Source: Pseudomonas fluvialis (GTDB taxonomy: Bacteria > Pseudomonadota > Gammaproteobacteria > Pseudomonadales > Pseudomonadaceae). From it: a stretch of 64,000 bases of DNA. The position numbers and the translations under genes were made by a program. The stretch covers positions 806,001-870,000 of the forward strand of contig NZ_JACHLL010000001.1 in the NCBI RefSeq assembly GCF_014207935.1, given 5' to 3'. A model generated the notes under the pieces. It saw only the letters and a list, made by a program, of their open reading frames with translations. It was not told the DNA's origin and made no database searches. Below are positions 16,245 to 24,286 of this stretch, in pieces (within the stretch, counting starts at the first letter, position 1; every line of letters starts with the position of its first letter).

Positions 16245-17840
16245 ATGGCTCGTACTCCCCTTCTGCGCCGGCTGCAGGCCCTAAGCCGCCTCGCCGCAGA
16301 CACCCAAGACACCGACCTCGATCTGCAGCAGGCGATTGCCGCGCAGCACAGCCGCCGCACCGTGCTCAAGGGCATGGGGCTGGCCGGTATGGCAGCCGCC
16401 GGCGCCGGCCTGCCGGGCGTGGTCCAGGCCGCCCTCGGTAACGGTAACGGCACCACCAGCGTCGCCGTGATCGGTGGCGGCCTGGGCGGGCTGGCAGCCG
16501 CTTATGAACTGAAGAAGGTCGGCATCGATGCCGTGGTCTACGAGGCGGCAACGCGCCTGGGCGGCCGCTGCTTCAGCAATCGCAACACCTTCCCGGGGCA
16601 AATCGCCGAAAACGGCGGCGAGCTGATCGACACCTATCAGGTGGAGATTCTCAACCTGGCCGCCGAGCTGGGGCTGACCGTCGATGACCTGCAAGTCTAC
16701 GACGAAGCCGTCGGCGGCGAAGATTTCTACTTTCTGCAGGGCCAGCGTTACAGCGTCGAAGAGGCCTACAACGATTTCAAGGCGATCCAGAAGCAGCTCA
16801 ATACCGATGTGGCCAAGGCGCCCTTCCCAACCCTGTGGAACAGCTACACGGCCCGCGGTCAGGAACTGGATCGGATGACCATTACCCAGTGGATCAACCT
16901 CTATGTGCCGGGCGGCATCACCTCGCGCCTGGGCCGCCTGCTGGATATCGCCTACGAGATCGAATACGGCGCTGCCTGCAACGAACAGAGCGCCCTGAAC
17001 CTGATCTACCTGCTGGGCTACTCCAAGCAGAACAGCCTGCAGATGTTCGGCGAATCCAACGAGCGCTTCCACATCCGCGGTGGCAACGATCAACTGGTCA
17101 GCGGCATGGCGGCCCGCCTGTCAGGCAGCCAGATCCAGCTTGGTCATGAGCTGACCCGCATCGCACTGAACCCCGACGGCAGCTACACACTGGACTTCAA
17201 GACGGCGGGCGGCCCCCTGCGAGTTGTCAGTCAGCATGTGGTGATGGCCATTCCGTTCACCATCCTGCGTAGCAGCGTGGACTTCTCCGGCGCCGGTTTC
17301 GATGCACTCAAGACCACCGCCATTCGCGAAATGCCGATGGGCAACAACAGCAAGTTCCAGCTGCAGTTCCGCAACCGCATCTGGCGTCAGCAGAACTGCA
17401 ACGGGGCGACCTACAGCGACACCGGCTATCAGGATACCTGGGAAGTGACCCGGGCCCAGGCCGGCGCCGAGGGCATCATCAACAACTTCACCGGCGGCGC
17501 CACGGCCGTGGCGATGAACACCGCCTCGCTGGATACCAAGGCGGCGCAGTTCCTTGGGCAGTTCGAACGACTCATTCCGGGTATTACCAACGAGTGGAAT
17601 GGCCGGGTAATTCTCAACTACTGGCCCGGCTACAAGTGGACCAAAGGGGCCTATGGCTATTACGCCCCAGGCAACTACACCCGCTTCGTCGGCTATGAGG
17701 GGGCGCGCCAGGGCAACTGCCACTTCTGCGGCGAACACACCTCGATCGAGTCGCAGGGCTACCTCAACGGCGCCGTGGAAACCGGCCAGCGTTGTGCCAA
17801 GGAGATCATTGCCGATCTGAAAGGCCAGTCTGCCGCCTGA
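16245..17840 (+). CDS. Tat-exported flavin amine oxidase
   Basis: A 531-aa FAD-dependent oxidoreductase of the monoamine oxidase family. A twin-arginine signal is visible (SRRTVLKGMG, then GLAGMAAAGAGLPGVVQAA), so it should be exported folded. The dinucleotide-binding motif GGGLGGLAAAYEL and the second FAD motif GGRCFSNR follow. The C-terminal flavin motif is degenerate (HFCGEHTSIESQGYLNGAVETG). Family knowledge: oxidative deamination of amines or amino acids with O2 or a cytochrome as acceptor. The substrate cannot be told from sequence. The ATG follows GGAG at 8 nt spacing. It is monocistronic, ending at a bidirectional terminator. Confidence 0.88.
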   Translation: MARTPLLRRLQALSRLAADTQDTDLDLQQAIAAQHSRRTVLKGMGLAGMAAAGAGLPGVVQAALGNGNGTTSVAVIGGGLGGLAAAYELKKVGIDAVVYEAATRLGGRCFSNRNTFPGQIAENGGELIDTYQVEILNLAAELGLTVDDLQVYDEAVGGEDFYFLQGQRYSVEEAYNDFKAIQKQLNTDVAKAPFPTLWNSYTARGQELDRMTITQWINLYVPGGITSRLGRLLDIAYEIEYGAACNEQSALNLIYLLGYSKQNSLQMFGESNERFHIRGGNDQLVSGMAARLSGSQIQLGHELTRIALNPDGSYTLDFKTAGGPLRVVSQHVVMAIPFTILRSSVDFSGAGFDALKTTAIREMPMGNNSKFQLQFRNRIWRQQNCNGATYSDTGYQDTWEVTRAQAGAEGIINNFTGGATAVAMNTASLDTKAAQFLGQFERLIPGITNEWNGRVILNYWPGYKWTKGAYGYYAPGNYTRFVGYEGARQGNCHFCGEHTSIESQGYLNGAVETGQRCAKEIIADLKGQSAA

Positions 17841-17858
17841 ACAGCCACGCCCAAGAAC

Positions 17859-17888
17859 AGTAAAAGCCCGGTTTGACGGGCTTTTACT
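17859..17888. terminator. bidirectional terminator between convergent genes
   Basis: A 12-bp perfect stem AGTAAAAGCCCG / CGGGCTTTTACT with a 6-nt loop and A/T tracts on both sides. It serves the amine oxidase gene on the plus strand and the solute-binding protein gene on the minus strand. Confidence 0.85.
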
Positions 17889-17892
17889 GGAG

Positions 17893-18618
17893 TCAGTGCG
17901 TCCAGCGTTGCAGCAGGGTCTGCAAGCGACCATCCGCACGGAGCTTTTCCAGTGCCTTGGCAAAGCGCTCGGCACGGTGCTTGTCACCCTTGGCGAAAGC
18001 CACGTAGCGCGGCATCTGCACCAGTGGCGTAGGCAGGATGCGCACCTCGGCATCGGCGCGCTGCTCGCGGACGAAATACAGCAACTGCTCGCGATCACCG
18101 ACGATGATGTCGATGCGTCCGGCCAGCAGCATGGACACCAGCTGGCGCGGGTTGCTGGCGCTGCTGTCGCGGCGCAGATCGGCCTTGTCGAAGGCCGCCT
18201 CGTAGGCATAGCCGCGCACCTGGCCGATCACGTAGGGCGACAGATCGTCGAGGCTGTGCCAGTCCTGCAGCACCACCCGGGTGGAACTCATGAATACCGT
18301 GGAACCGCTGCGCAGCGGGCCGACCAGCTCGTACTGGGCCTGGCGCTCGGGCGTGCCGGCGAACTGGAAGGCCATGTCGACCTCGCCCCGTTCGAGCATC
18401 TGCTTGACTCGCGCCCAGGGATACAGGCGCAGGGTGTAGGGCTGGCCGGTTTCGTCGAGTACCGCGCGCACCAGTTCGACATCCAGACCACGCGGCGTGT
18501 CATCGTCCTGGCTGACGAAGCTGTAGGGGGCAAACTGCTCGTCGCCCACCACGCGCCATTCCTCGGCAGCCAGCGGTGCCGCCAGCAGTATCAGCGCGGC
18601 CACCCACAGTTCTTTCAT
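17893..18618 (-). CDS. periplasmic solute-binding protein, SBP family 3-like (orphan)
   Basis: A 241-aa protein with a Sec signal (MKELWVAALILLAAPLAA) and the family start WRVVGDEQFAPYSFV, then GLDVELVRAVLDETG and the second lobe start VIGQVRGYAYEAAF. GGAGGG precedes the ATG. As with the other three relatives in this window there are no transporter subunits next to it. The YPWARVKQMLERGEVDMAF stretch is typical of the Pseudomonas orphan subgroup. Ligand unknown. Confidence 0.85.
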   Translation of the reverse strand: MKELWVAALILLAAPLAAEEWRVVGDEQFAPYSFVSQDDDTPRGLDVELVRAVLDETGQPYTLRLYPWARVKQMLERGEVDMAFQFAGTPERQAQYELVGPLRSGSTVFMSSTRVVLQDWHSLDDLSPYVIGQVRGYAYEAAFDKADLRRDSSASNPRQLVSMLLAGRIDIIVGDREQLLYFVREQRADAEVRILPTPLVQMPRYVAFAKGDKHRAERFAKALEKLRADGRLQTLLQRWTH

Positions 18619-18695
18619 GACGCCCTCCGCCAGCACACAACGCCTTATGCAGGGTAGCCAATCCCGGCAGAGTCTGCCCCGCCGGGCGCACCGGG

Positions 18696-19040
18696 TCAGA
18701 CCTTGCGCACGAACTCGGACTTGAGCTTCATGGCGCCGATGCCGTCGATCTTGCAATCAATGTCGTGGTCGCCATCGCACAGGCGGATGTTCTTCACCTT
18801 GGTGCCGACCTTGACCACCAGCGAGCTGCCTTTGACCTTGAGGTCCTTGATCACGGTGATGGTGTCGCCATCCTGCAGCACGTTGCCGACCGAATCCTTG
18901 ATCACCTTGTCGCCTTCCGCGGCGCTGTCGGCAGCGGCCGTGGCCGACCACTCATGGGCACACTCCGGGCAGACCAGCATGGCGCCGTCCTCGTAGGTGT
19001 ATTCGGAGTTGCATTTCGGGCAGGGTGGCAGAGTGCTCAC
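18696..19040 (-). CDS. yjdM: PhnA/YjdM family zinc-ribbon protein
   Basis: A 114-aa cytoplasmic protein. The N-terminal zinc ribbon has Cys7-x2-Cys10 and Cys24-x2-Cys27 (CPKC, CPEC), followed by the family core [23 protein letters not shown] and the end LKSEFVRKV, which together are diagnostic of YjdM/PhnA. Despite the old name it is not a phosphonate hydrolase with proven function. It starts at GTG in this reading. It is upstream of the solute-binding protein gene on the same strand with a 77-bp gap. Confidence 0.92.
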   Translation of the reverse strand: MSTLPPCPKCNSEYTYEDGAMLVCPECAHEWSATAAADSAAEGDKVIKDSVGNVLQDGDTITVIKDLKVKGSSLVVKVGTKVKNIRLCDGDHDIDCKIDGIGAMKLKSEFVRKV

Positions 19041-19128
19041 AGGCTTGACCTCAGGGTAAGGTTTGAAAGGCGCGCATTATATAGGGTTTCTGCCATAGCG
19101 CGCTGACCGGGCAGCGGGACGGGACAGC

Positions 19129-19521
19129 TCAGTACTGCGCCTTTATCACGCTGATGCCCTTGTTCAGCACCTCGTGCCAGGCCAGGCGCGTGCTCGCATC
19201 ACACTGGCCGTCGTGCTCGCCGATGCTCTGCAGCAGGGCCTGCAGCCACAGGTCGTAGAGCTCCGGGCGGATATCAAGGGCGGCGCGGGAATGGCTGCAG
19301 CCAAGGGCGCGCAGCTTGGTATCGGGCATGCCGCGGGCGTGCATCACCAGGTTGAGGATGCCCTGGCGCAACAGCTGCTTCTGCGCCGGCATGTTGGTAT
19401 GGGCGAACTTGTCGCGGATCTCCGGCGAACTGGCGAGGAAGTACTGGTAAAAACTGTCGAAGAAACCGCTGCTGGCACAGCAACGGCCATAACTCTGCAT
19501 GACGAGATCGGCGGGACTCAT
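19129..19521 (-). CDS. single-domain globin-like protein
   Basis: A 130-aa protein of the bacterial globin superfamily. The B/C-helix region SGFFDSFYQYFLASSPEIRDKF and the proximal-histidine region LGCSHSRAALDIRPELYDLWLQALL are recognisable, with the His in CSHSR the likely haem ligand. The chosen ATG gives MSPADLVMQSYG; longer upstream frames look non-coding. It may bind O2 or NO, or act in sensing. A solute-binding protein gene ends-to-start with it on the same strand but 165 bp away, so co-transcription is uncertain. Confidence 0.8.
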   Translation of the reverse strand: MSPADLVMQSYGRCCASSGFFDSFYQYFLASSPEIRDKFAHTNMPAQKQLLRQGILNLVMHARGMPDTKLRALGCSHSRAALDIRPELYDLWLQALLQSIGEHDGQCDASTRLAWHEVLNKGISVIKAQY

Positions 19522-19686
19522 GGGCGCTCCGGGGCGACTGAAAGGCGGCGGAGCCGCCCGAGGGGCGCGGAAAGTACCGGAACAGAGCGCCTGGGACAAG
19601 TCCGGCCAGAGCCCTGGCATTGGCAGACACCGCAGAGTCTGGCCCCGACGACTCAAGTATCCAGTCGCCGGCAGCCTATCCGCCGC

Positions 19687-20469
19687 TCAACGTTGCCAGT
19701 CACGCAGACCATAGCTCCGGAGAATCTGTTCAAGCTCGCCGCTGGCGCGTAACTGACGCATGCCACGACTGAACATCTGCGCGTACTCCGCGGCCCGCGG
19801 ATGATTGGGCGAGATGGCCATGTAGGCGTATTTGGTCGTTTCACAGCCAGCCTCGCGCAGTGGCAGCTGCGACTGCTGGCGGAGCGTGTAGCGCACCAGG
19901 TTCTGCTCCTCGACAAAGGCATCCAGTCGCTGGCGCCGCAGCAGCTTGATCAGCCTGGCGGTAACCTGATCGCCGCTCAGGCGCTGCACCTGTCGCGGGT
20001 TGGCCTGGATGAAACCGTCGATCTCGCTGCCGTAGGCATAGTCCTGCACCACACCCAGTTGCCGGTCGGCCAGGCTGGCCGGGCCGGCATAGTCCCAAAG
20101 ATCCTCACTGCGGGTGTAGAAACAGAAGCGATTGAACGACACTGGTAGGCCGGGAAAGATGAAATCCGGCGCCTCATCCTTGAAGGTCGAGGCGGTCGCG
20201 GTATAACGGCCCTCGCGCACATGACGCAGGGCGCGACTGTAGTTCTCGTTGTGCAGCCTCACGCTGATGCCGTGCGGGGCAAAGATGCGCCGGATGATCT
20301 CGACGGTGAAGCCTTCCTGCGCCGCACCCGCCTGACAGGTGAAAGGGCACCAGTAGTCCGGCGAAGCCAGAACGATTTCCTCGGCCTGCGCCAGATAGCT
20401 GCCAAGCAGTGCCAGCGCCATCCACCAGCGCCCAGTAATCGACGCTATGCAGCGGCGCGGGCTCGGCAT
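19687..20469 (-). CDS. periplasmic solute-binding protein, SBP family 3-like
   Basis: A 260-aa protein with a signal peptide ending at LAQA and the start EIVLASPDYWCPFTC, then GFTVEIIRRIFAPHG and VVQDYAYG. The Cys pair in WCPFTC is unusual for the family. Its ATG follows the stop of the upstream M23 peptidase gene by only 3 bp (TAG-CCG-ATG), so the two are almost certainly translationally coupled. That ties this solute-binding protein to a cell-wall enzyme rather than to a transporter. Ligand unknown. Confidence 0.85.
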   Translation of the reverse strand: MPSPRRCIASITGRWWMALALLGSYLAQAEEIVLASPDYWCPFTCQAGAAQEGFTVEIIRRIFAPHGISVRLHNENYSRALRHVREGRYTATASTFKDEAPDFIFPGLPVSFNRFCFYTRSEDLWDYAGPASLADRQLGVVQDYAYGSEIDGFIQANPRQVQRLSGDQVTARLIKLLRRQRLDAFVEEQNLVRYTLRQQSQLPLREAGCETTKYAYMAISPNHPRAAEYAQMFSRGMRQLRASGELEQILRSYGLRDWQR

Positions 20470-20472
20470 CGG

Positions 20473-21372
20473 CTACTCGCCGCCGGCGACGGCGAAGTTG
20501 GGCAGGCTGCCCACCGGTCGGGCGAAGTCGAAGGGGATCGACTCCAGGGCCAGGCCAACATTGCGCTGGATGACGAAGTGCAGGTGCGGGCCGGTGCTGT
20601 TGCCGGTGTTGCCCGAGCGCGCCAGCGGGGTGCCGACGGCCACCTGCTGACCTTCCTGGACCATCACCGAACCGCGCATCAGGTGCAGGTACACACCCAT
20701 GGTGCCGTCGTCATGGAGGATGCGTACGAAGTTGCCGGACGGGTTGTTGCCACGCCCGCTCTGGTGATTCTCGGTCTTGACCACCACCCCGCCGCGGGCG
20801 GCCACGATCGGCGTGCCCTCGGGCATGGCGATGTCCTGGGCATAGCGGCCCTTGGGGGTGAAGTGGCTGTACTTGCCGTTGGCGCCCTGGGTCAGCTTGA
20901 ACGGCCCGCCGCGCCAGGGCAGCGGGTAGGCATAGCTGAGCGGCACCAGGCGCGGGTCACCCAGCACCGAACGCAGCTTGCTCTTGTAGCTCATCGGCTT
21001 ACCCGGTTCGGCCGGTGCCAGGCTGACCAGACGGATTGAGCTGCGCGGTGGCAGTACCCAGTGAATCGGCTTATCCGGCGCACCGACGGCGTTCTGCACA
21101 TTGTCCAGGCGCAGTTCGATCTGCACCGGGGCATAAAGATCGTTGCGCACCTTGAGGGTTTCGCCACCCTCGTGCTTGACCGTCTCCAGCTTCACCACCG
21201 TATCGAGGCGCTCGATCATGCGGTCACGGAAGACGAACACCTGGGCGCCCGCCACGGCCTTGTCGCTGTAGGTCACCACGCCGTTGGCGTCGACATACTT
21301 GTAGATGGTCAGCGCCATGCTCGGACTGGCCAGCAGCAGGGCGGCGAGGAGGACAGCAATACGCGGCAGCAT
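20473..21372 (-). CDS. M23 (LytM) peptidase with DUF4124 domain
   Basis: A 299-aa exported protein. After the signal peptide (LLLASPSMA) comes a DUF4124-like segment (TIYKYVDANGVVTYSDK), then a middle region, and a C-terminal peptidase M23 domain from about residue 175: GRYAQDIAMPEGTPIVAARGG (read as two adjoining motifs), a conserved NFVRILHDDGTMGVYLHL stretch and the HLHF zinc motif. The metal ligands of the first motif are present as His and Asp around SHFTPKGRYAQD. Family knowledge: cleavage of peptidoglycan cross-links, or an adaptor role. It is the first gene of a two-gene unit with the solute-binding protein. Confidence 0.88.
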   Translation of the reverse strand: MLPRIAVLLAALLLASPSMALTIYKYVDANGVVTYSDKAVAGAQVFVFRDRMIERLDTVVKLETVKHEGGETLKVRNDLYAPVQIELRLDNVQNAVGAPDKPIHWVLPPRSSIRLVSLAPAEPGKPMSYKSKLRSVLGDPRLVPLSYAYPLPWRGGPFKLTQGANGKYSHFTPKGRYAQDIAMPEGTPIVAARGGVVVKTENHQSGRGNNPSGNFVRILHDDGTMGVYLHLMRGSVMVQEGQQVAVGTPLARSGNTGNSTGPHLHFVIQRNVGLALESIPFDFARPVGSLPNFAVAGGE

Positions 21373-21494
21373 AGGCGGACGATCAGGCTTCAGTGACGGA
21401 CTGGGACAACAAGACTAGCAGCGCGCCAGCGGCGTTGCGACAGCCCGCGCCCCGGCCTGTGGCGGAGTCGCCATTGCAAGCCGGCGGTGCGCGA

Positions 21495-22406
21495 TCAGGC
21501 ACCGGGAACAAAATGCTTCTGCGCGCTGCCGCGGGCAATCAGGCGCGACAGGTAGTCGAGCTTCTGCGGGTCGCGGTCGACGAACTTGAAAGTGACCTGC
21601 AACCATTCGCTGTCAGGCTTGGGTTCCAGTGCCGCGACCGCATGCAGGTAGCCGTTGAGCCGTGCGGTCTCGGCGGCCTCCCCCTGCTCTAGGTCCAGCA
21701 CCGCGCTTTCCAGCACCTGCGGCAGCGGCTCGCCACGTTTGACCACCAGCAGTGCCTCCTTGAGGCTCAACGCTTTGATCACGCAGTCCATGCTGCCACC
21801 GGGCAGGCGCAACTGGCCCTGGCCACGCCCACCGCTGGCAGCGCTGGGCGGTTTGGCCGACGCTGTGGGCTTGGCAAAGGCGCTGACGGCCGCAGCAGCG
21901 GCGGGTTTGGCCGCGGGCTTGACCACCTCGGCATTGCCGCCGGTCAGCGCCGACAGCGAGTCATTGGCGAAGGCACCGGTGCTGAGCATCTTCGGCGGCG
22001 CGCTGCTCATCAGGGCCTGCAGTTTACCGGCGCGGTGCAGGGCCTTCTTCACCTTGGTCACCAGCTGTTCGGTGGAAAACGGCTTGCCGATGTAGTCGGA
22101 CACCCCGGCCTGAATGGCCTGCACAACGTTTTCCTTGTCGCCGCGGCTGGTGACCATGATGAACGGGGTGATCTTGTGCGCCTCCTCGGCACGGCACCAA
22201 GTGAGCAGTTCCAGGCCGGACAACTCGGGCATTTCCCAGTCGCACAGAATCAGATCGACAGCCTGCCGCCCCAGCAGCTGCTGGGCCTTGCGCCCGTTGA
22301 TGGCTTCCTCGATCTGGATACCGGGAAAATTGTCGCGCAAACCTTTCTTCACTAGGTCGCGGATGAACGTCGCGTCATCCACCACCAGCACACTGACTTT
22401 GGCCAT
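21495..22406 (-). CDS. response regulator with C-terminal PilZ-like region
   Basis: A 303-aa protein. The receiver domain (1-125) has the acidic pocket DD (10-11), phospho-acceptor Asp56 (LILCDWEMP) and Lys in GKPFS. An Ala/Pro/Ser-rich linker of about 60 residues follows. The C-terminal 100 residues (GSMDCVIKALSLKEALL to LSRLIARG) look like a PilZ-type or related fold, but the canonical RxxxR is not evident. GAGGAG is close to the ATG. Family context from memory: PA5364 occupies this place after phoU in P. aeruginosa. No cognate kinase is adjacent. Confidence 0.85.
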   Translation of the reverse strand: MAKVSVLVVDDATFIRDLVKKGLRDNFPGIQIEEAINGRKAQQLLGRQAVDLILCDWEMPELSGLELLTWCRAEEAHKITPFIMVTSRGDKENVVQAIQAGVSDYIGKPFSTEQLVTKVKKALHRAGKLQALMSSAPPKMLSTGAFANDSLSALTGGNAEVVKPAAKPAAAAAVSAFAKPTASAKPPSAASGGRGQGQLRLPGGSMDCVIKALSLKEALLVVKRGEPLPQVLESAVLDLEQGEAAETARLNGYLHAVAALEPKPDSEWLQVTFKFVDRDPQKLDYLSRLIARGSAQKHFVPGA

Positions 22407-22480
22407 TGCCCGCTCCTCAGGGGAATGGCTTAAGCATAGTCGCCAACCGCCCCGCTGTGGCAAACCCAGGCCGCAGAAAG

Positions 22481-22508
22481 CACAACGCCCGGCAAACCGG
22501 GCGTTGTG
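22481..22508 (-). terminator. terminator at the end of the pst-phoU operon
   Basis: A 12-bp perfect stem CACAACGCCCGG / CCGGGCGTTGTG with a 4-nt loop, 15 bp past the phoU stop on the minus strand. Confidence 0.8.
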
Positions 22509-22523
22509 GTGAGCGCAACAGGC

Positions 22524-23252
22524 TTATTGGGCCTCGTCGCCCTTCACTTCCTGCTCCATGCGCTTGAGGCCCATGTGCCGCACATCGGTACCGCGCACCA
22601 GATAGATCACCAGCTCGGCGATATTGCGCGCGTGGTCGCCGATACGCTCCAGCGAGCGCAGTACCCAGATCACGCTGAGCACGCGGCCAATCGAACGGGG
22701 GTCTTCCATCATGTAGGTGACCAGCTCGCGCAGGGCACTCTTGTACTCGCGGTCGACCTGCTTGTCGTACTGCGCGACGGACAGCGCCAGGTCGGCGTCG
22801 AAGCGGGCGAAGGCATCCAGCGCCTCCTGCACCATCTTGCGCACCTGCTCGCCGATGTGGCGAACCTCGACATAGCCACGCGGGGCCTCGCCGTCTTCGC
22901 ACAGATCAAGGGCGCGCTTGGCGATCTTCGAGGCTTCGTCACCGATGCGCTCCAGGTCGATCACCGACTTGCTGATGCTGATGATCAGGCGCAGGTCGGA
23001 GGCGGCCGGCTGGCGACGGGCGAGAATGCGGATGCATTCCTCGTCGATGCTGCTTTCCATCTGGTTGATCTGATCGTCGATCAGACGCACCTGCTGGGCC
23101 AGGCCGGAGTCGGCCTCGATCAGCGCGGTGACGGCATCGTTGACCTGCTTCTCGACCAGGCCGCCCATGGCCAGCAGGTGGCTGCGCACCTCCTCCAGCT
23201 CGGCGTTGAACTGTTGGGAGATGTGCTGGGAGAGGTTGTCTTTATTGATCAT
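22524..23252 (-). CDS. phoU: phosphate signalling regulator PhoU
   Basis: A 242-aa all-helical protein with the two PhoU repeats; the metal-binding type motif appears as DLERIGDEASKIAKRA in the first half and LERIGDHARNIAELV in the second. Role: it links the Pst transporter to the PhoR kinase and turns off the Pho regulon when phosphate is plentiful. The start giving MINKDNLSQHISQQF is the usual one. It is the last gene of the pst operon, separated from pstB by 128 bp that carry two GC-rich hairpins. Confidence 0.97.
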   Translation of the reverse strand: MINKDNLSQHISQQFNAELEEVRSHLLAMGGLVEKQVNDAVTALIEADSGLAQQVRLIDDQINQMESSIDEECIRILARRQPAASDLRLIISISKSVIDLERIGDEASKIAKRALDLCEDGEAPRGYVEVRHIGEQVRKMVQEALDAFARFDADLALSVAQYDKQVDREYKSALRELVTYMMEDPRSIGRVLSVIWVLRSLERIGDHARNIAELVIYLVRGTDVRHMGLKRMEQEVKGDEAQ

Positions 23253-23278
23253 CTGGGAATCCTGAGCCGGGTTGTTCT

Positions 23279-23368
23279 CCCCTCTCCCGCCGGAGAGGGG
23301 CGGGGCGGGCCGCGTTCGGATGAGGGAGTCGCTGCCCCTCACCCTAACCCTCTCCCACTGGGAGAGGG
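23279..23368. repeat. paired CCCTCTCC hairpins in the pstB-phoU spacer
   Basis: Two palindromes of the same family: a 9-bp stem at 23279-23300 and a 9-bp stem at 23348-23368 (CCCTCTCCC / GGGAGAGGG). They nearly fill the gap between pstB and phoU. They may stabilise the upstream message or reduce phoU expression; this is inference. Confidence 0.6.
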
Positions 23369-23380
23369 AACTGCTGTGCC

Positions 23381-24214
23381 TTAGCCGTAACGACCGGTGA
23401 TGTAATCTTCAGTTTGTTTTTTCGCCGGGTTGGTAAACAGCGTATCGGTGTCACCGAACTCGATCAGCTTGCCCATGTACATGAACGCGGTGTAGTCGGA
23501 GACGCGCGCCGCCTGCTGCATGTTGTGGGTCACGATGACGATCGTGAACTTGGATTTCAGTTCGTAGATCAGCTCTTCGACCTTCAGCGTCGAGATCGGG
23601 TCCAGCGCCGAGCAGGGTTCGTCGAGCAGCAGCACTTCCGGCTGCACGGCGATGGTACGGGCAATCACCAGACGCTGCTGCTGACCACCGGACATGCCCA
23701 GGGCCGACTCGTCGAGACGGTCCTTGACCTCGTCCCACAGGGCCGCGCCACGCAGCGACTGTTCCACCGCTTCGTCGAGCACGCGCTTCTGGTTGATGCC
23801 CTGAATGCGCAGGCCGTAGGCGACGTTCTCGTAGATGCTCTTGGGGAACGGGTTGGGCTTCTGGAACACCATGCCGACGCGACGGCGCAGCTCGGCCACG
23901 TCCTCGCCCTTGCGGTAGATGTTCTGCCCGTCGAGGAGGATCTCGCCGTCCACGCGGCAGCCATCGACCAGATCGTTCATGCGGTTGAAGCAGCGCAGCA
24001 GGGTCGACTTGCCGCAGCCCGACGGGCCGATGAAGGCGGTCACGCGCTGCCGCGGAATGCTCATGCGCACGTCGTACAGGGCCTGCTTGTCGCCGTAGAA
24101 CAGAGACAGGCCGGGCACGTCGAGGCAGGTGCTCTCGTTGGCCAGGTTGAGGTCCTGCTTGTCACGACCGAGGGCGGCCATGTTCATGCCGTGGCTGTGG
24201 GTTTCATGCTGCAT
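23381..24214 (-). CDS. pstB: phosphate ABC transporter ATP-binding protein PstB
   Basis: A 277-aa ABC ATPase. Walker A is GPSGCGKST, the Q-loop is [10 protein letters not shown], the signature is MSGGQQQR, Walker B is [13 protein letters not shown] and the H-loop His is in VTHNMQQA. The [10 protein letters not shown] and ITGRYG ending are typical of PstB. It energises phosphate import through PstC and PstA at the inner membrane. A 30-residue N-terminal extension precedes the ABC domain; internal Met codons could shorten it. It lies 72 bp after pstA in the operon. Confidence 0.98.
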   Translation of the reverse strand: MQHETHSHGMNMAALGRDKQDLNLANESTCLDVPGLSLFYGDKQALYDVRMSIPRQRVTAFIGPSGCGKSTLLRCFNRMNDLVDGCRVDGEILLDGQNIYRKGEDVAELRRRVGMVFQKPNPFPKSIYENVAYGLRIQGINQKRVLDEAVEQSLRGAALWDEVKDRLDESALGMSGGQQQRLVIARTIAVQPEVLLLDEPCSALDPISTLKVEELIYELKSKFTIVIVTHNMQQAARVSDYTAFMYMGKLIEFGDTDTLFTNPAKKQTEDYITGRYG

Positions 24215-24286
24215 GGGGAACTCCCTACGCTATCAATTCTGGGTTGCCGTGGCGGCAGTCGGCCGGCCGCGGCGTTCACGTCGAAA

